A DNA stretch of 64,000 nucleotides from Sphingomonas bisphenolicum (GCF_024349785.1 NZ_AP018817.1:1581501-1645500), one strand, 5' to 3'; counted from the stretch's first letter, positions 9,332 through 17,689 are shown. A program made the numbers and translations. The notes: generated from the sequence alone by a model not told the origin.

Positions 9332-10000
9332 TTATGGGTGCAGGGTCGGGCGCTGGGCCTTGCGCTCCTGCTGGGCCATGGGCAGCGCAGGGCGCATCTG
9401 GCGCATGGCGGACGCCTGTTCCTGCGCATTGTCGATCAGCCGTTCGAGCAGGGATTGCCCAAACTGCCAGTCGCCGAGACCCGAATCTGCGTTGATATGA
9501 CCGGCATGGCCCGCATCGACAAATTGACTGCCCCAATTTTTGCCGACGCTATGGGCGCGTTCGAAGAAGATATAGGGATCGTCGCGGCTACCCACCAGAA
9601 TCGAGGGGAAGGGGAGTTGCGCGCGGGGCGTGGGGCCGAATCCGCCGATCGTCTCGGGCGTTTCCATCCGGTCGCAATCGGGCGGCGCGACCAGCAGCGC
9701 GCCGGTCACCGGCCAGCCATAGGCCTGGCTTTGCAAAGCGCCCCACCAGGCGACGGCCAGGCAGCCCAGGCTGTGCGCCGCCAATATGACCGGCCCGTTC
9801 GCTTCGCGGATGGCGGCGTCGAGCCGCGTCACCCAGGCATTGCGGTTGGGGCTGGCCCAGCTGCCCAGGTCCACCCGCTCGCAATCGCCGCGCGTTTCTT
9901 CCCAGATTGTCTGCCAGTGGCCCGGCCCGCTATTGTTGAGGCCGGGGATGGTCAGCACGACCGGCTGGCGCGTGTCACCCGAAAAACCGAATCGCTCCAT
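9332..10000 (-). CDS. RBBP9/YdeN-family serine hydrolase
   Basis: A 222-residue alpha/beta hydrolase of the RBBP9/YdeN group (once DUF1234). The opening VVLTIPGLNNSGPGHWQTIWE is typical. The nucleophile is Ser77 in LAAHSLGC. The acid is likely the Asp in VGSRDDPYI, and the histidine lies in DAGHAGHINADSGLGDW. Substrates of bacterial members are mostly unknown; some are esterases. It is transcribed separately from the YezD/receptor genes (terminator between them), but its upstream region shares a promoter pattern with theirs. The tail beyond residue 195 is rich in Q, A and P and is probably flexible. Confidence 0.88.
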   Translation of the reverse strand: MERFGFSGDTRQPVVLTIPGLNNSGPGHWQTIWEETRGDCERVDLGSWASPNRNAWVTRLDAAIREANGPVILAAHSLGCLAVAWWGALQSQAYGWPVTGALLVAPPDCDRMETPETIGGFGPTPRAQLPFPSILVGSRDDPYIFFERAHSVGKNWGSQFVDAGHAGHINADSGLGDWQFGQSLLERLIDNAQEQASAMRQMRPALPMAQQERKAQRPTLHP

Positions 10001-10033
10001 GGTCTGATCCTCATCCTTGCTGTCGAGGCTCCG

Positions 10034-10061
10034 ACAATAATTCTATTCATATGGTAGACAA
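10034..10061 (-). promoter_or_regulatory. Candidate promoter for the RBBP9-type hydrolase
   Basis: On the minus strand TTGTCT, 16 bases, then TATTGT, located 34 bases upstream of the ATG at 10000. The -35-like element and the spacer match the YezD promoter candidate at 9247-9274, hinting at a common regulator or simply a shared sigma factor. Confidence 0.35.
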
Positions 10062-10137
10062 TGGGCAAGCGGCGAAATGTGGTGAAATCTAGGCAGCCGG
10101 AAAGACGCCATCACAGCGGGATCGTCAACAGCAATGC

Positions 10138-10166
10138 GGCCGGGCCGGCATGATGCCGGCCCGGCC
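10138..10166 (-). terminator. GC-rich hairpin after the PRC-barrel gene
   Basis: A perfect 13-base-pair stem, GGCCGGGCCGGCA with its complement, and a 3-base loop. It lies 24 bases past the stop of the PRC-barrel gene (minus strand). There is no clear T tract, so termination may be incomplete. Confidence 0.55.
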
Positions 10167-10189
10167 GATCGGTCACGCCTTCGGACGCC

Positions 10190-10555
10190 TTACCAGGGGT
10201 AGATCAGGCCATAATATTGGTAGACGTTGCGGCCATAGCCATCGTCATAATCCGGCCGCTTGTCCGCGCCGTAGCGCGGCGCATTGTCCAGCAACTGCTT
10301 GTCGAGATCGACCACATAGCCCTGTTGCCCGGTGTCGTAGGTCAGCATCGACCAGGGCAGGGGATAATGGTCGTGCCCCATGCCCAGAAAGCCGCCGAAG
10401 GACAGCACGGCGTAGCGCACCTGGCCGCTGCGCTTGTCCACCATGAAGTTGGATATCTTGCCCAGGCGTTCGCCCTGGCGGTTGTAGACGGCGGTGCCTT
10501 CGACCCGGTCGGAGGCGATGAGTTCGCCGTGATTTTCCATCGTCAGGTCAGTCAT
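10190..10555 (-). CDS. PRC-barrel domain protein
   Basis: A 121-residue protein with a single PRC-barrel, seen in ASDRVEGTAVYNRQGERLGKI, SNFMVDKRSGQVRYAVLSFG and HYPLPWSMLTYDTGQQGYVV. The C-terminal Tyr/Asp-rich tail (DDGYGRNVYQYYGLIYPW) is typical of alphaproteobacterial stand-alone members. These soluble proteins are often stress- or stationary-phase-induced, but the biochemical role is unknown. The start at 10555 has an AGGAG Shine-Dalgarno sequence. It is divergent from osmC with an 88-base gap. Confidence 0.88.
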   Translation of the reverse strand: MTDLTMENHGELIASDRVEGTAVYNRQGERLGKISNFMVDKRSGQVRYAVLSFGGFLGMGHDHYPLPWSMLTYDTGQQGYVVDLDKQLLDNAPRYGADKRPDYDDGYGRNVYQYYGLIYPW

Positions 10556-10643
10556 GTCACGCTCCTGTGAGAAATGCAGCTATGATGATGCAACCATGGG
10601 GGACCGCCGGGGTTCCTCCGGCTCATCACAAGGAGCATAGGCC

Positions 10644-11078
10644 ATGAAGATCAATCGCAGCGGTTCGGCAGTCTGGAGCGGTGGCCTCAAGGACGGGAAG
10701 GGCGCCATCTCTACCCAGAGCGGCGCGCTGGACGCCTATCCCTATGGTTTCGCCACCCGGTTCGAAGGGCAGCCGGGCAGCAATCCGGAAGAGCTGATCG
10801 CCGCCGCCCACGCTTCCTGCTTCACCATGGCGTTGTCGCTGATCCTGGGCGAAGCGGGGTTGACGGCGGAGAAGATGGACACGACCGCGGTCGTGACGCT
10901 GGAGAAGCTGGACGACGGTTTCGCGGTGACCGCGAGCAAGCTGACGCTGAAGGCGACGATCCCCGGCACCGACGACGCGACCTTCCAGGAACTGGCGGGC
11001 AAGGCCAAGGCGAATTGTCCGATCTCCAAGCTGCTGAAAGCCGATATCAGCCTTGAGGCGGAACTGCTGAACGGATGA
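10644..11078 (+). CDS. osmC: OsmC-family peroxiredoxin
   Basis: Thiol-dependent peroxidase acting on organic hydroperoxides. The 144-residue protein has the two redox cysteines expected of OsmC: Cys59 in AAAHASCFTMALS and Cys125 in AKANCPISKLLKA. The opening RSGSAVWSGGLKDGKG and the AYPYGFATRFEG segment are also typical of OsmC rather than Ohr. The start has AAGGAG upstream. The 3' end overlaps the convergent EamA gene by 32 bases, and a perfect hairpin follows the stop. Confidence 0.93.
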   Translation: MKINRSGSAVWSGGLKDGKGAISTQSGALDAYPYGFATRFEGQPGSNPEELIAAAHASCFTMALSLILGEAGLTAEKMDTTAVVTLEKLDDGFAVTASKLTLKATIPGTDDATFQELAGKAKANCPISKLLKADISLEAELLNG

Positions 11079-11964
11079 CCGGACGCCTGGCGCGGACATG
11101 TTCGCGCCAGGCGATATAGAGGCCGCTGCCAACGATCAGCGCCGCGCCGGCCCAGGTCGTCGCCATCGGCCAGTTTTCGCCGATCGCGACGCCTAGCAGG
11201 GTGGTCCAGATGATCGTGCTATAATCCATCGGCAATACCACCGACACCGGCGCCCAGCGCAGCGCGGCGGTCAGGCACAATTGCGCGATTCCGCCGAACA
11301 GGCCGATCACCAGCAGCAATCCCCATGTCAGCGCATCATGCGCCTGCGCGACGAAGGGCATGGCGATGCCCAGCGGGATCATCGACAGGACGGTGAACCA
11401 GAAGACGACCACGCCCGCCGCTTCGGTCCGGCCCAGTTCCCGCAGCACCAGGCTGACGCTGGCGGTCACCAGCGCGGCGGCAATGGCGACCGCGACCCCC
11501 TGGATCGGGAAATGGCCCGCGTCCGGCCGAACGATCACCAGCACGCCGATAAAACCGACCAGCACCGCGCTCCAGCGGTGAATGCCGGTCGCCTCCCGCA
11601 GGATCAGCGCCGACAATATCGTGCCGAAAATAGGCATGGTGAAACCGATCGTCGCGGCTTCCGCGGGGGGCAGCAGGATGTAGGACAGGAAATTGAGCAG
11701 CATTCCCGTCAGCCCCATCATCATGCGGCTGGCGTGGACGCCGATCCGCCGGGTGCGCACGGTGCGCAGGCCGCCCGCCAGCGCGACCCAGATGAGGATC
11801 ATCGGCAGCGCCAGAGCCTGCCGGTAAAAGAGCGATTCGATGACATGGACGCCATGTTCGCTCGCGACCCGCACGGTCACGAACATGACCGACAGGCACA
11901 GGACGGCGACCAGGCGCAGCCCGATGGCGAAGAGCGGACGATGGGGACGGGCGGTTGCGGTCAC
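11047..11964 (-). CDS. EamA-family (DMT superfamily) transporter
   Basis: A 305-residue inner-membrane protein with about ten hydrophobic segments in two EamA repeats, for example LLNFLSYILLPPAEAATIGF, GTILSALILREATG and AVLVGFIGVLVIVRPDAG in the first, and PVSVVLPMDYSTIIWTTLLG in the second. DMT transporters of this kind export metabolites or amino acids; some resemble S-adenosylmethionine carriers. The substrate cannot be assigned. The last codons run antiparallel into the end of osmC. An Arg-rich C-terminal tail (REHVRARRPVIRS) should face the cytoplasm. Confidence 0.9.
   Translation of the reverse strand: MTATARPHRPLFAIGLRLVAVLCLSVMFVTVRVASEHGVHVIESLFYRQALALPMILIWVALAGGLRTVRTRRIGVHASRMMMGLTGMLLNFLSYILLPPAEAATIGFTMPIFGTILSALILREATGIHRWSAVLVGFIGVLVIVRPDAGHFPIQGVAVAIAAALVTASVSLVLRELGRTEAAGVVVFWFTVLSMIPLGIAMPFVAQAHDALTWGLLLVIGLFGGIAQLCLTAALRWAPVSVVLPMDYSTIIWTTLLGVAIGENWPMATTWAGAALIVGSGLYIAWREHVRARRPVIRSAVPPQG
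11084..11113 (+). terminator. Hairpin after osmC, embedded in the EamA coding sequence
   Basis: A perfect 11-base-pair stem, CGCCTGGCGCG with CGCGCCAGGCG, and an 8-base loop, starting 5 bases past the osmC stop. It lies inside the C-terminal codons of the convergent transporter gene, so one sequence encodes protein on one strand and a hairpin on the other. Confidence 0.55.
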
Positions 11965-11976
11965 GCTGCCGCCTTA

Positions 11977-12004
11977 GCCCGGTTGCGCCACGACGCAACC
12001 GGGC
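11977..12004 (-). terminator. Hairpin after the methyltransferase-like gene
   Basis: A perfect 11-base-pair stem, GCCCGGTTGCG with CGCAACCGGGC, and a 6-base loop. It lies between the stop of the methyltransferase-like gene (12020) and the EamA start (11964), both on the minus strand. A T tract is lacking. Confidence 0.5.
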
Positions 12005-12019
12005 GGGGTCGATATTGTC

Positions 12020-12820
12020 CTACTTGGCCGGCTTGCGGAATTTCAGTGTCATCCGGTCGCTTTCGCCGATCGCCAGATATTTGTCCCTGTCGACGTCCTT
12101 CTGGCTGAGCGAGGGGGGCAGAGTCCACACGCCCTTGGGCCAGTCGGCCGTATCCTTGGGGTTGGCGTTCACCTCCGACGCGCCGACATAGTCGAAGCCC
12201 GCCGCCTGCGCGATGCGGCGAATGGTTGAAACCTTCAGATAGCCGCTGCTCTTTTCCAGTGCGCTGTCGCGATCTTCGGGCAGGCGATGATCGACCACGC
12301 CCAGCGTGCCGCCGGGCTTGAGCATATCGAAAAACGCCTTGAAGGTCGCGGCCTCGTTCCCGGCCATGACCATATTATGGACGTTGCGGAATGTGAGCAC
12401 CGTGTCGATGCTGCCGGCCGGGATGTCGGCGGCTTCCTCGGGATAGGCGGCAACCTTGACCTTGTCATAGACGGCCGGATTGGCCGCCAGGAAGGTCCTG
12501 TAGCCGTCCAGATAGCGACCGGTGGGTTGCAGGGCGTAGAAGGTGCCATGGTCGCGCAACAGCGGAGCCAGGACTTCGGTGTACCAGCCGCCGCTCGGGC
12601 TATATTCCACAACTGTCTGGCTCGGTGTCACACCGAAGAAGGCGAGCGTCTCGGCCGGGTGGCGATAGGGATCGCGCGCGACATTCTTGGGCGTGCGGCT
12701 GGGCGCGGCGATGGCGGCGGCGATCGGGTCGGCGGCCTGATTGTGGCCGGCATGTTGGGCGACGGCGACGCCGGCGGGCAGGATGGCGATGGCAGCGGCG
12801 ATCAGGGCGAGACGGTTCAT
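12020..12820 (-). CDS. Exported SAM-methyltransferase-like protein
   Basis: A 266-residue protein starting at the ATG at 12820, with GAGAGGA upstream; the much longer open frame upstream is not credible because the signal peptide begins here (MNRLALIAAAIAILPAGVAVAQ). The mature part has a class I methyltransferase-like fold: VVEYSPSGGWYTEVLAPLL (motif I position), FYALQPTGRYLDG, DTVLTFRNVHNMVMAG and KPGGTLGVVDHRL. Periplasmic proteins of this family are common in alphaproteobacteria, but a cofactor outside the cytoplasm is puzzling and activity has not, to my knowledge, been shown. Confidence 0.82.
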   Translation of the reverse strand: MNRLALIAAAIAILPAGVAVAQHAGHNQAADPIAAAIAAPSRTPKNVARDPYRHPAETLAFFGVTPSQTVVEYSPSGGWYTEVLAPLLRDHGTFYALQPTGRYLDGYRTFLAANPAVYDKVKVAAYPEEAADIPAGSIDTVLTFRNVHNMVMAGNEAATFKAFFDMLKPGGTLGVVDHRLPEDRDSALEKSSGYLKVSTIRRIAQAAGFDYVGASEVNANPKDTADWPKGVWTLPPSLSQKDVDRDKYLAIGESDRMTLKFRKPAK

Positions 12821-12932
12821 CTGGGATCCTCTCTCTTTCAGGGAGAGCGAGGTGTGGCCGTCTAGCGCAGGGCGCGCAAGGGGCGGCGGGAGAGAAATCC
12901 CCCGCCAGCCACAATAAGTTACGAACCGGCGG

Positions 12933-14462
12933 TTACAGGCAGGCTTCCAGGAACGGCTGGTCGAAGCCGAACATGCGCGCCTTGTCGAGCGTGTAGGGAC
13001 GCAGGCCCATCGAGCGATATTCGCCGATGATCTTTCCGCTGTCGTCTTCATCATGATATTCGAACTTGAACAGTTCCTGGGTGACTATGACGTCGCCTTC
13101 CATGCCGATCACTTCGGTCACGTTGGTGATGCGGCGCGACCCGTCGCGCAGGCGCTTCACCTGGATGATCAGATCGACCGAATCGGCGATCTGCTTGGAA
13201 ATCGCTTCCTTGGGAATCTTGATGTCGCCCATCAGGATCATATTTTCCATACGGCCCAGGCACTCGCGCGGCGAGTTGGCGTGGAGCGTACACATGGAGC
13301 CGTCATGGCCGGTGTTCATCGCGGCGAGCAGGTCGAAACATTCCGCGCCACGAATTTCGCCCAGGATGATGCGGTCAGGCCGCATACGCAGGGCGTTCTT
13401 GACCAGGTCGCCGATCGTGATCGCGCCATGCCCCTCCAGGTTCGGGGGACGGGTTTCCAGCGGCAGCCAGTGCGGCTGCTGCAGGCGCAGTTCGGCCGCA
13501 TCCTCGATCGTCAGCACGCGCTCGCCCGGATCGATCATCTTCGACAGGGCATTGAGCATCGTCGTCTTGCCCGAACCCGTGCCGCCCGAAATGACCACGT
13601 TGAAACGGCAGGCGCCGGCGATCTTCAGCGCCGTCGCCATCTTCGGACTCATTGCGCCCCATTGGGCGAGCATGTCGATCGTGATCGGCTTGGCGGAGAA
13701 TTTACGAATCGAGATCGCCGTGCCCTTCAGGCTGAGCGGCGGCACGATCACGTTGACGCGGCTGCCGTCGGGCAGGCGGGCGTCGGCCAGTGGCGTGGTC
13801 TGGTCGACGCGGCGACCGACCTTGTTCACGATCCGCTGCGCGATCTGGAACAGGTGCTCCTCGTCGCGGAACTTGATCGGGGCGATGACCAGCTTGCCCT
13901 TCTTTTCGATATAGGTCTGTTCCGGCCCGTTCACCATGATGTCGGTGATGTCCGGGTCGTTCAGCAATTCTTCGAGCGGGCCAAGGCCCAGCAATTCGTC
14001 GACCAGCACCTTTTCCAGCGCGAACTGTTCGCGGCGGTTGAGGGTCAGCTTCAGTTCCGCCAGCACTTCCATGATGATCGGGCGGAATTCCTCCGCCAGC
14101 TCATCCTTGGTCAGCGTCGCGGCGGCCTCGGGATCGACACGCTCGAGCAGGCGGGGAAGTACCTGTTCCTTGATCTTGTGGACGCTGGCCTCGAACCCCT
14201 GTGGCCCGGCGTCGGGCACATGTTCGGCATTGGCGCGGTCCGACAACCGCGCCATGGCGTCCGAATTGCGCTGCATCTGGCTGGTCGGCGCCGCCAACGG
14301 GTCGAAGGCGACTTCGCCCGGCAGCGACGCGATATCGAGCGGCGGGAACTGATCGCCGCCACGCGGCGCTTCTTCCTTCGGGCTGCCGCCCTGCATCGGG
14401 CGGGCAACGCCAAAGCCGGGCTTGATGCCGGCGGGTCCATTTTTCCGTCCAAAGGCGCTCAT
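12933..14462 (-). CDS. cpaF: CpaF-family ATPase (Tad/Flp pilus type)
   Basis: A 509-residue secretion/pilus ATPase of the CpaF/TadA family. It has an N-terminal proline-rich region, then RLLERVDPEAAATLTKDELA, VMVNGPEQTYIEKKGKL, the Walker A motif ISGGTGSGKTTMLNALSK, the Asp box TIEDAAELRLQQPHW and the Walker B region DRIILGEIRGAE, with DLLAAMNTGHDGSMCTLHAN after it. These enzymes power Flp pilus assembly. No other tad/cpa gene is present on either side, so this copy is an orphan here. A hairpin-poor 112-base gap separates it from the methyltransferase-like gene. Confidence 0.93.
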   Translation of the reverse strand: MSAFGRKNGPAGIKPGFGVARPMQGGSPKEEAPRGGDQFPPLDIASLPGEVAFDPLAAPTSQMQRNSDAMARLSDRANAEHVPDAGPQGFEASVHKIKEQVLPRLLERVDPEAAATLTKDELAEEFRPIIMEVLAELKLTLNRREQFALEKVLVDELLGLGPLEELLNDPDITDIMVNGPEQTYIEKKGKLVIAPIKFRDEEHLFQIAQRIVNKVGRRVDQTTPLADARLPDGSRVNVIVPPLSLKGTAISIRKFSAKPITIDMLAQWGAMSPKMATALKIAGACRFNVVISGGTGSGKTTMLNALSKMIDPGERVLTIEDAAELRLQQPHWLPLETRPPNLEGHGAITIGDLVKNALRMRPDRIILGEIRGAECFDLLAAMNTGHDGSMCTLHANSPRECLGRMENMILMGDIKIPKEAISKQIADSVDLIIQVKRLRDGSRRITNVTEVIGMEGDVIVTQELFKFEYHDEDDSGKIIGEYRSMGLRPYTLDKARMFGFDQPFLEACL

Positions 14463-14491
14463 ATTTCTCCGCCACTATTTTCGCGACTGGC

Positions 14492-14513
14492 CCGGTCCAA
14501 AGGTAAGGACCGG
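14492..14513 (-). terminator. Small hairpin upstream of cpaF
   Basis: Stem CCGGTCC / GGACCGG with an 8-base loop in the gap between the 194-residue membrane protein gene and cpaF. It could end transcription of the former or act in the cpaF leader. It is weak. Confidence 0.3.
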
Positions 14514-14559
14514 TCCGTGGGATGATGAAGGTGAATAGGCTGGAAACTTTGATAAATGC

Positions 14560-15144
14560 CTAATGGCGCGGCGGCGCAGGTTCCGGCGCCGTCACGAAGC
14601 GCGGATCGGCTCCGAACCAGCCGCCGATCTGCCGGGCGCTCGACAGCAGCCGGCGCCCTTGCGGCGTCAATGCGATGCGGCCATCGTCACGCTGGACGAT
14701 GTTGCCCGACAACGTCTGTTCGCTGACCCGTCGATCAATCTGCCGCAGATCGCCCAGATATTCGCGTATGAACACATTCTCCAGCATGGGCGGCGTCAAT
14801 TGGCCGTCCTGCCGCTCGATCCGGGCCAGCAGGAACATGGTGATCGATCGGTCGAACGTGACCGGGAAGACGATCAGGAAGCTGATGTTGAACGCTAGCG
14901 ACAATGCGACCGCCCCGACCCCGGTCGACAGATCGAGGGCGGGAGCGCGGCGCCCCGCGATCGCCAGCAACAGCCCCAGCAGAAGCGCGCCGATGAAGGC
15001 GATCAGCACACCGCGATAGAAGAGCAGCGGGATCGCCCCCAGCAGCGGCGACGCGATCAGCGCCAGATAGAGGAGGAACCCGCCCGCCAGCACCAGCAGA
15101 TAGATCAGAGCCAGGCCGGCCAGGCGACGGAACAGGGCGTTCAT
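14560..15144 (-). CDS. Unknown membrane protein with C-terminal cytoplasmic domain
   Basis: A 194-residue protein not recognised as a named family. The first 115 residues contain about four hydrophobic segments (LALIYLLVLAGGFLLYLALI, GVLIAFIGALLLGLLLAIAG, VALSLAFNISFLIVFPVTF). The rest is soluble and looks like a small helix-turn-helix or winged segment (RQIDRRVSEQTLSGNIVQRD, DGRIALTPQGRRLLSSARQIGG). It overlaps the upstream 659-residue membrane protein by 4 bases, so the two are probably translated together and may form one complex. Confidence 0.65.
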   Translation of the reverse strand: MNALFRRLAGLALIYLLVLAGGFLLYLALIASPLLGAIPLLFYRGVLIAFIGALLLGLLLAIAGRRAPALDLSTGVGAVALSLAFNISFLIVFPVTFDRSITMFLLARIERQDGQLTPPMLENVFIREYLGDLRQIDRRVSEQTLSGNIVQRDDGRIALTPQGRRLLSSARQIGGWFGADPRFVTAPEPAPPRH

Positions 15145-17120
15145 GGCTGGATTTCCTTCACCGAAACGAGGCAGGCAAGCGGTTCGCGGACGTTGCAGCG
15201 CAGGCCGGGCGGAGGACCGCCGGCCTTGCCCGAGACGGGATCGTCCGAAGCGAACAGCAGATGATCGATGCCGGCGGCTTGCGCGCGAATGCGGATGCTG
15301 GCTGGCGGCAATGGCGTGTCGAAGATCGGGCGGACCAGGGAGATGCGCTGTTCCACCGCTCTTGGCGAAGCGCCGAACAGATTGGCTTCCACATCGGCAA
15401 CGCCCGTCCGTTGCACGCCATACAGGCCGAAATTGAACGCGCGCCGCTTCAGCACGGGATTATGCTGGATGACGTCATGCGCGGGCAGGTGGATGGCGGC
15501 CCATCGATAGATGCCGCGTTCGCTTTCATCGCTGGCGCGCGCCGTGAAGATGGTGCCGAAGCCCGCGACCGGCGCATAGGGCGCACGGATGAGCCGCAGC
15601 CCGACAATATCCCAGATCACGGCCGCCAGGCCCAGGATCAGCAGCAGTTTGAAGCTGAGGGCGCGTTCGCGGAACCAGTGGGGGCGATCATGCAGCCAGG
15701 CCGCCGTCCAGATGATGGCGGCGCATTGCGCGAACCAGATCGCGCGCCAGCCCAGATCATTGCTGATGATGGTCGATTTGAGGAAGCTGCTGATCAGTAG
15801 GGAAAACAGGGCGCTGGCGAGGAGCAATATCTGAACCGGATGTCGCGGCCAGCGCAAATCCCGTTTCCACCACATGATCGCGCCCCAGGCGAAGATGCCG
15901 AACTCCGCGGCATAGTTCAGTGGAAGCAGCGCCAGGTTGAACAGCGCTCCGTCTCCTCCGTCAGGAAAGAAGAGGGCGAAGGGGCGAATGGCGAAGGCGA
16001 TGGGCAATGCGCCATCGTCGCGAAATGCCAGAAGGTCGGCAATCTGGATCGAGGCGCCCAGCAACGCGACGATTCCCGCCAGGAGCAGGGTCATGTCCCG
16101 CCGGAAAAGGCTGATCGCGCCCCATATCGTCAGGACCGGCGCAATGGTCAGCATGATCCACACGGACGACCCGAAGCATGTCGCTATGCCAAGCCCGGCG
16201 GCGACAGCCAGCGGCCATCGCGCCGTGGCGTCCCGCTCGCCAGCCCGCACCAGAAGCAGCATCGCCGTCCACGCCGCGATGACGGCTGTCATATGATGCG
16301 GCACCCACAGCATCGAATGGACGGCAAAGCCGATTTCGCAGTTCCACCAGTCGCTTTGGCCAGTGACGGTGCCGGTCCAGAGGAAGCGGAAGCCCATCGC
16401 GATCAGGTCCGCGCCCGACAGGAAGCAGAAGAGCAGGATGAGGGCCGTGAAGCGGCGCATATGGCCTTGGCGGATCAGTCCGCTATCGGCCCCGATGCGC
16501 CACAGCAGCGCGGGAAAGGCAAGGCCGGCCCAAAAGGTCGCTGCGCCGAAAGCCATGCGGCCATCCAGGAAGGACGGGCCGAAATGCTGGATCGCGGCGG
16601 GCCAGAGATAGAAATAATAATAATAGCCCACGGCTGCGGGGCGAGCGAAGAAAGGGTCCGTGAAAGGCAGGTTCTGATGAGCGATGGCGCTGGTTATTGC
16701 GGCATGTTTGACCAGGTCATATTCGAGCATCGATTTGTTCAGCATCCCGCCGACCTTCATGTCGACGAAGGCGAAAATGACGATGAACAGCCATATCAAA
16801 AGCAGTGGCGCCGCTATTCGCCAGCCTTCGGCACGGGGCTTCAACCATGTCGCGCGTCGCAACGCGAGTAACGCAAGCACGGCATGACAACCCGCGACTG
16901 CATTCAGGCCGCCCGCCCGCGCGACGAGTGCATCAACCGCCGGCAGGATGGTGAAGGCCAGAAGCAAGGCCCAGCCCAGCCTTTGCCAGCCACGTCCCCA
17001 GCGATCAGCGCCCACGTCAAAAAGGTGCAAAAGGCCTGCGCCCGGCAACATTATCCAGATCAGGCCGCCTGCAATAGCGACGAGGAGCGCGACCAGATCG
17101 CCAAGAAAGGGATCGGACAT
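15141..17120 (-). CDS. Large polytopic membrane protein of unknown function
   Basis: About 659 residues from the ATG at 17120 (another in-frame ATG is at 17159), with 14 or so hydrophobic segments. A distinctive segment GYYYYFYLWPAAIQHFGPSF follows PFTDPFFARPAAV around residue 165. This layout resembles GT-C-type glycosyltransferases or DUF2298-like proteins, in which an aromatic loop faces the periplasm. The C-terminal 100 residues look soluble (ARASDESERGIYRWAAIHLP). It overlaps the next gene by 4 bases. I would guess transfer of a lipid-linked sugar, but no catalytic motif is certain. Confidence 0.6.
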   Translation of the reverse strand: MSDPFLGDLVALLVAIAGGLIWIMLPGAGLLHLFDVGADRWGRGWQRLGWALLLAFTILPAVDALVARAGGLNAVAGCHAVLALLALRRATWLKPRAEGWRIAAPLLLIWLFIVIFAFVDMKVGGMLNKSMLEYDLVKHAAITSAIAHQNLPFTDPFFARPAAVGYYYYFYLWPAAIQHFGPSFLDGRMAFGAATFWAGLAFPALLWRIGADSGLIRQGHMRRFTALILLFCFLSGADLIAMGFRFLWTGTVTGQSDWWNCEIGFAVHSMLWVPHHMTAVIAAWTAMLLLVRAGERDATARWPLAVAAGLGIATCFGSSVWIMLTIAPVLTIWGAISLFRRDMTLLLAGIVALLGASIQIADLLAFRDDGALPIAFAIRPFALFFPDGGDGALFNLALLPLNYAAEFGIFAWGAIMWWKRDLRWPRHPVQILLLASALFSLLISSFLKSTIISNDLGWRAIWFAQCAAIIWTAAWLHDRPHWFRERALSFKLLLILGLAAVIWDIVGLRLIRAPYAPVAGFGTIFTARASDESERGIYRWAAIHLPAHDVIQHNPVLKRRAFNFGLYGVQRTGVADVEANLFGASPRAVEQRISLVRPIFDTPLPPASIRIRAQAAGIDHLLFASDDPVSGKAGGPPPGLRCNVREPLACLVSVKEIQP

Positions 17121-17345
17121 CTTAACGGCGCTTTGCCGGCCAGAAGCGTGGATCGCCATTCAGAATAGTGGAACGCTTTGTCATCCGATATTCTCTCGAC
17201 GTCGCTCTGCACTGCGCGACCTAGGATAATATGGTAAACAAGTGATTGCGTGGCGCGCACCTGCGTTGCGAGGAGCCGCCATTATGGCATTGGTTCGATT
17301 GCCGGAGGCGGTGCGACCTTCCGGGCGATGCGTTGATGTTCCAAC

Positions 17346-17374
17346 AAAAAGAGCGGCGCCATGCGACGCCGCTC
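17346..17374 (-). terminator. Terminator of the atp operon
   Basis: On the minus strand GAGCGGCG, an 8-base loop, CGCCGCTC and then TTTTT form a canonical rho-independent terminator, 32 bases past the atpC stop codon. Confidence 0.85.
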
Positions 17375-17406
17375 TCGATATATCCTGCTTGTCCGCGGGA
17401 AGGGGG

Positions 17407-17661
17407 TCAGCCGGCCTTTTCGGCCAGTACCGTCAGGCCCTTTTCATTCACTTCGGCAAAGCCGCCTTCGACCGGGATGATTTCCGGCGCGGCGCCGGCC
17501 GTCGCGAAGATCTGGATGCTGCCGTCGCGCACGGTCGACATGAAGGGCGCATGACCCTCCAGCACGCCGAAGTCGCCATCGGTGCCGGGCACCACGACCT
17601 GCCAGACTTCGGCCGAGCGGACCAGCTTTTCCGGGGTTACGAGTTCGAAATGCAATGCCAT
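17407..17661 (-). CDS. atpC: F1 ATP synthase epsilon subunit (short form)
   Basis: An 84-residue epsilon subunit. It contains the N-terminal beta-sandwich only: [20 protein letters not shown] followed by [25 protein letters not shown]. The C-terminal two-helix hairpin present in E. coli (about 139 residues) is missing, and the chain stops just after [14 protein letters not shown]. Short epsilon subunits fit alphaproteobacteria, in which a separate zeta protein provides inhibition. It is the last gene of the operon but is separated from atpD by a 180-base repeat-bearing gap. Confidence 0.95.
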   Translation of the reverse strand: MALHFELVTPEKLVRSAEVWQVVVPGTDGDFGVLEGHAPFMSTVRDGSIQIFATAGAAPEIIPVEGGFAEVNEKGLTVLAEKAG

Positions 17662-17689
17662 CTGTAACTCTCCACCCTCCCGTTCAAGT

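Noticed and set aside
17228..17242. ATATGGTAAACAAG resembling ATATGGTAGACAAT at 10050, as a shared regulator site.
   Set aside because: Only two loose matches, with different placement relative to starts. Not enough to claim a motif.
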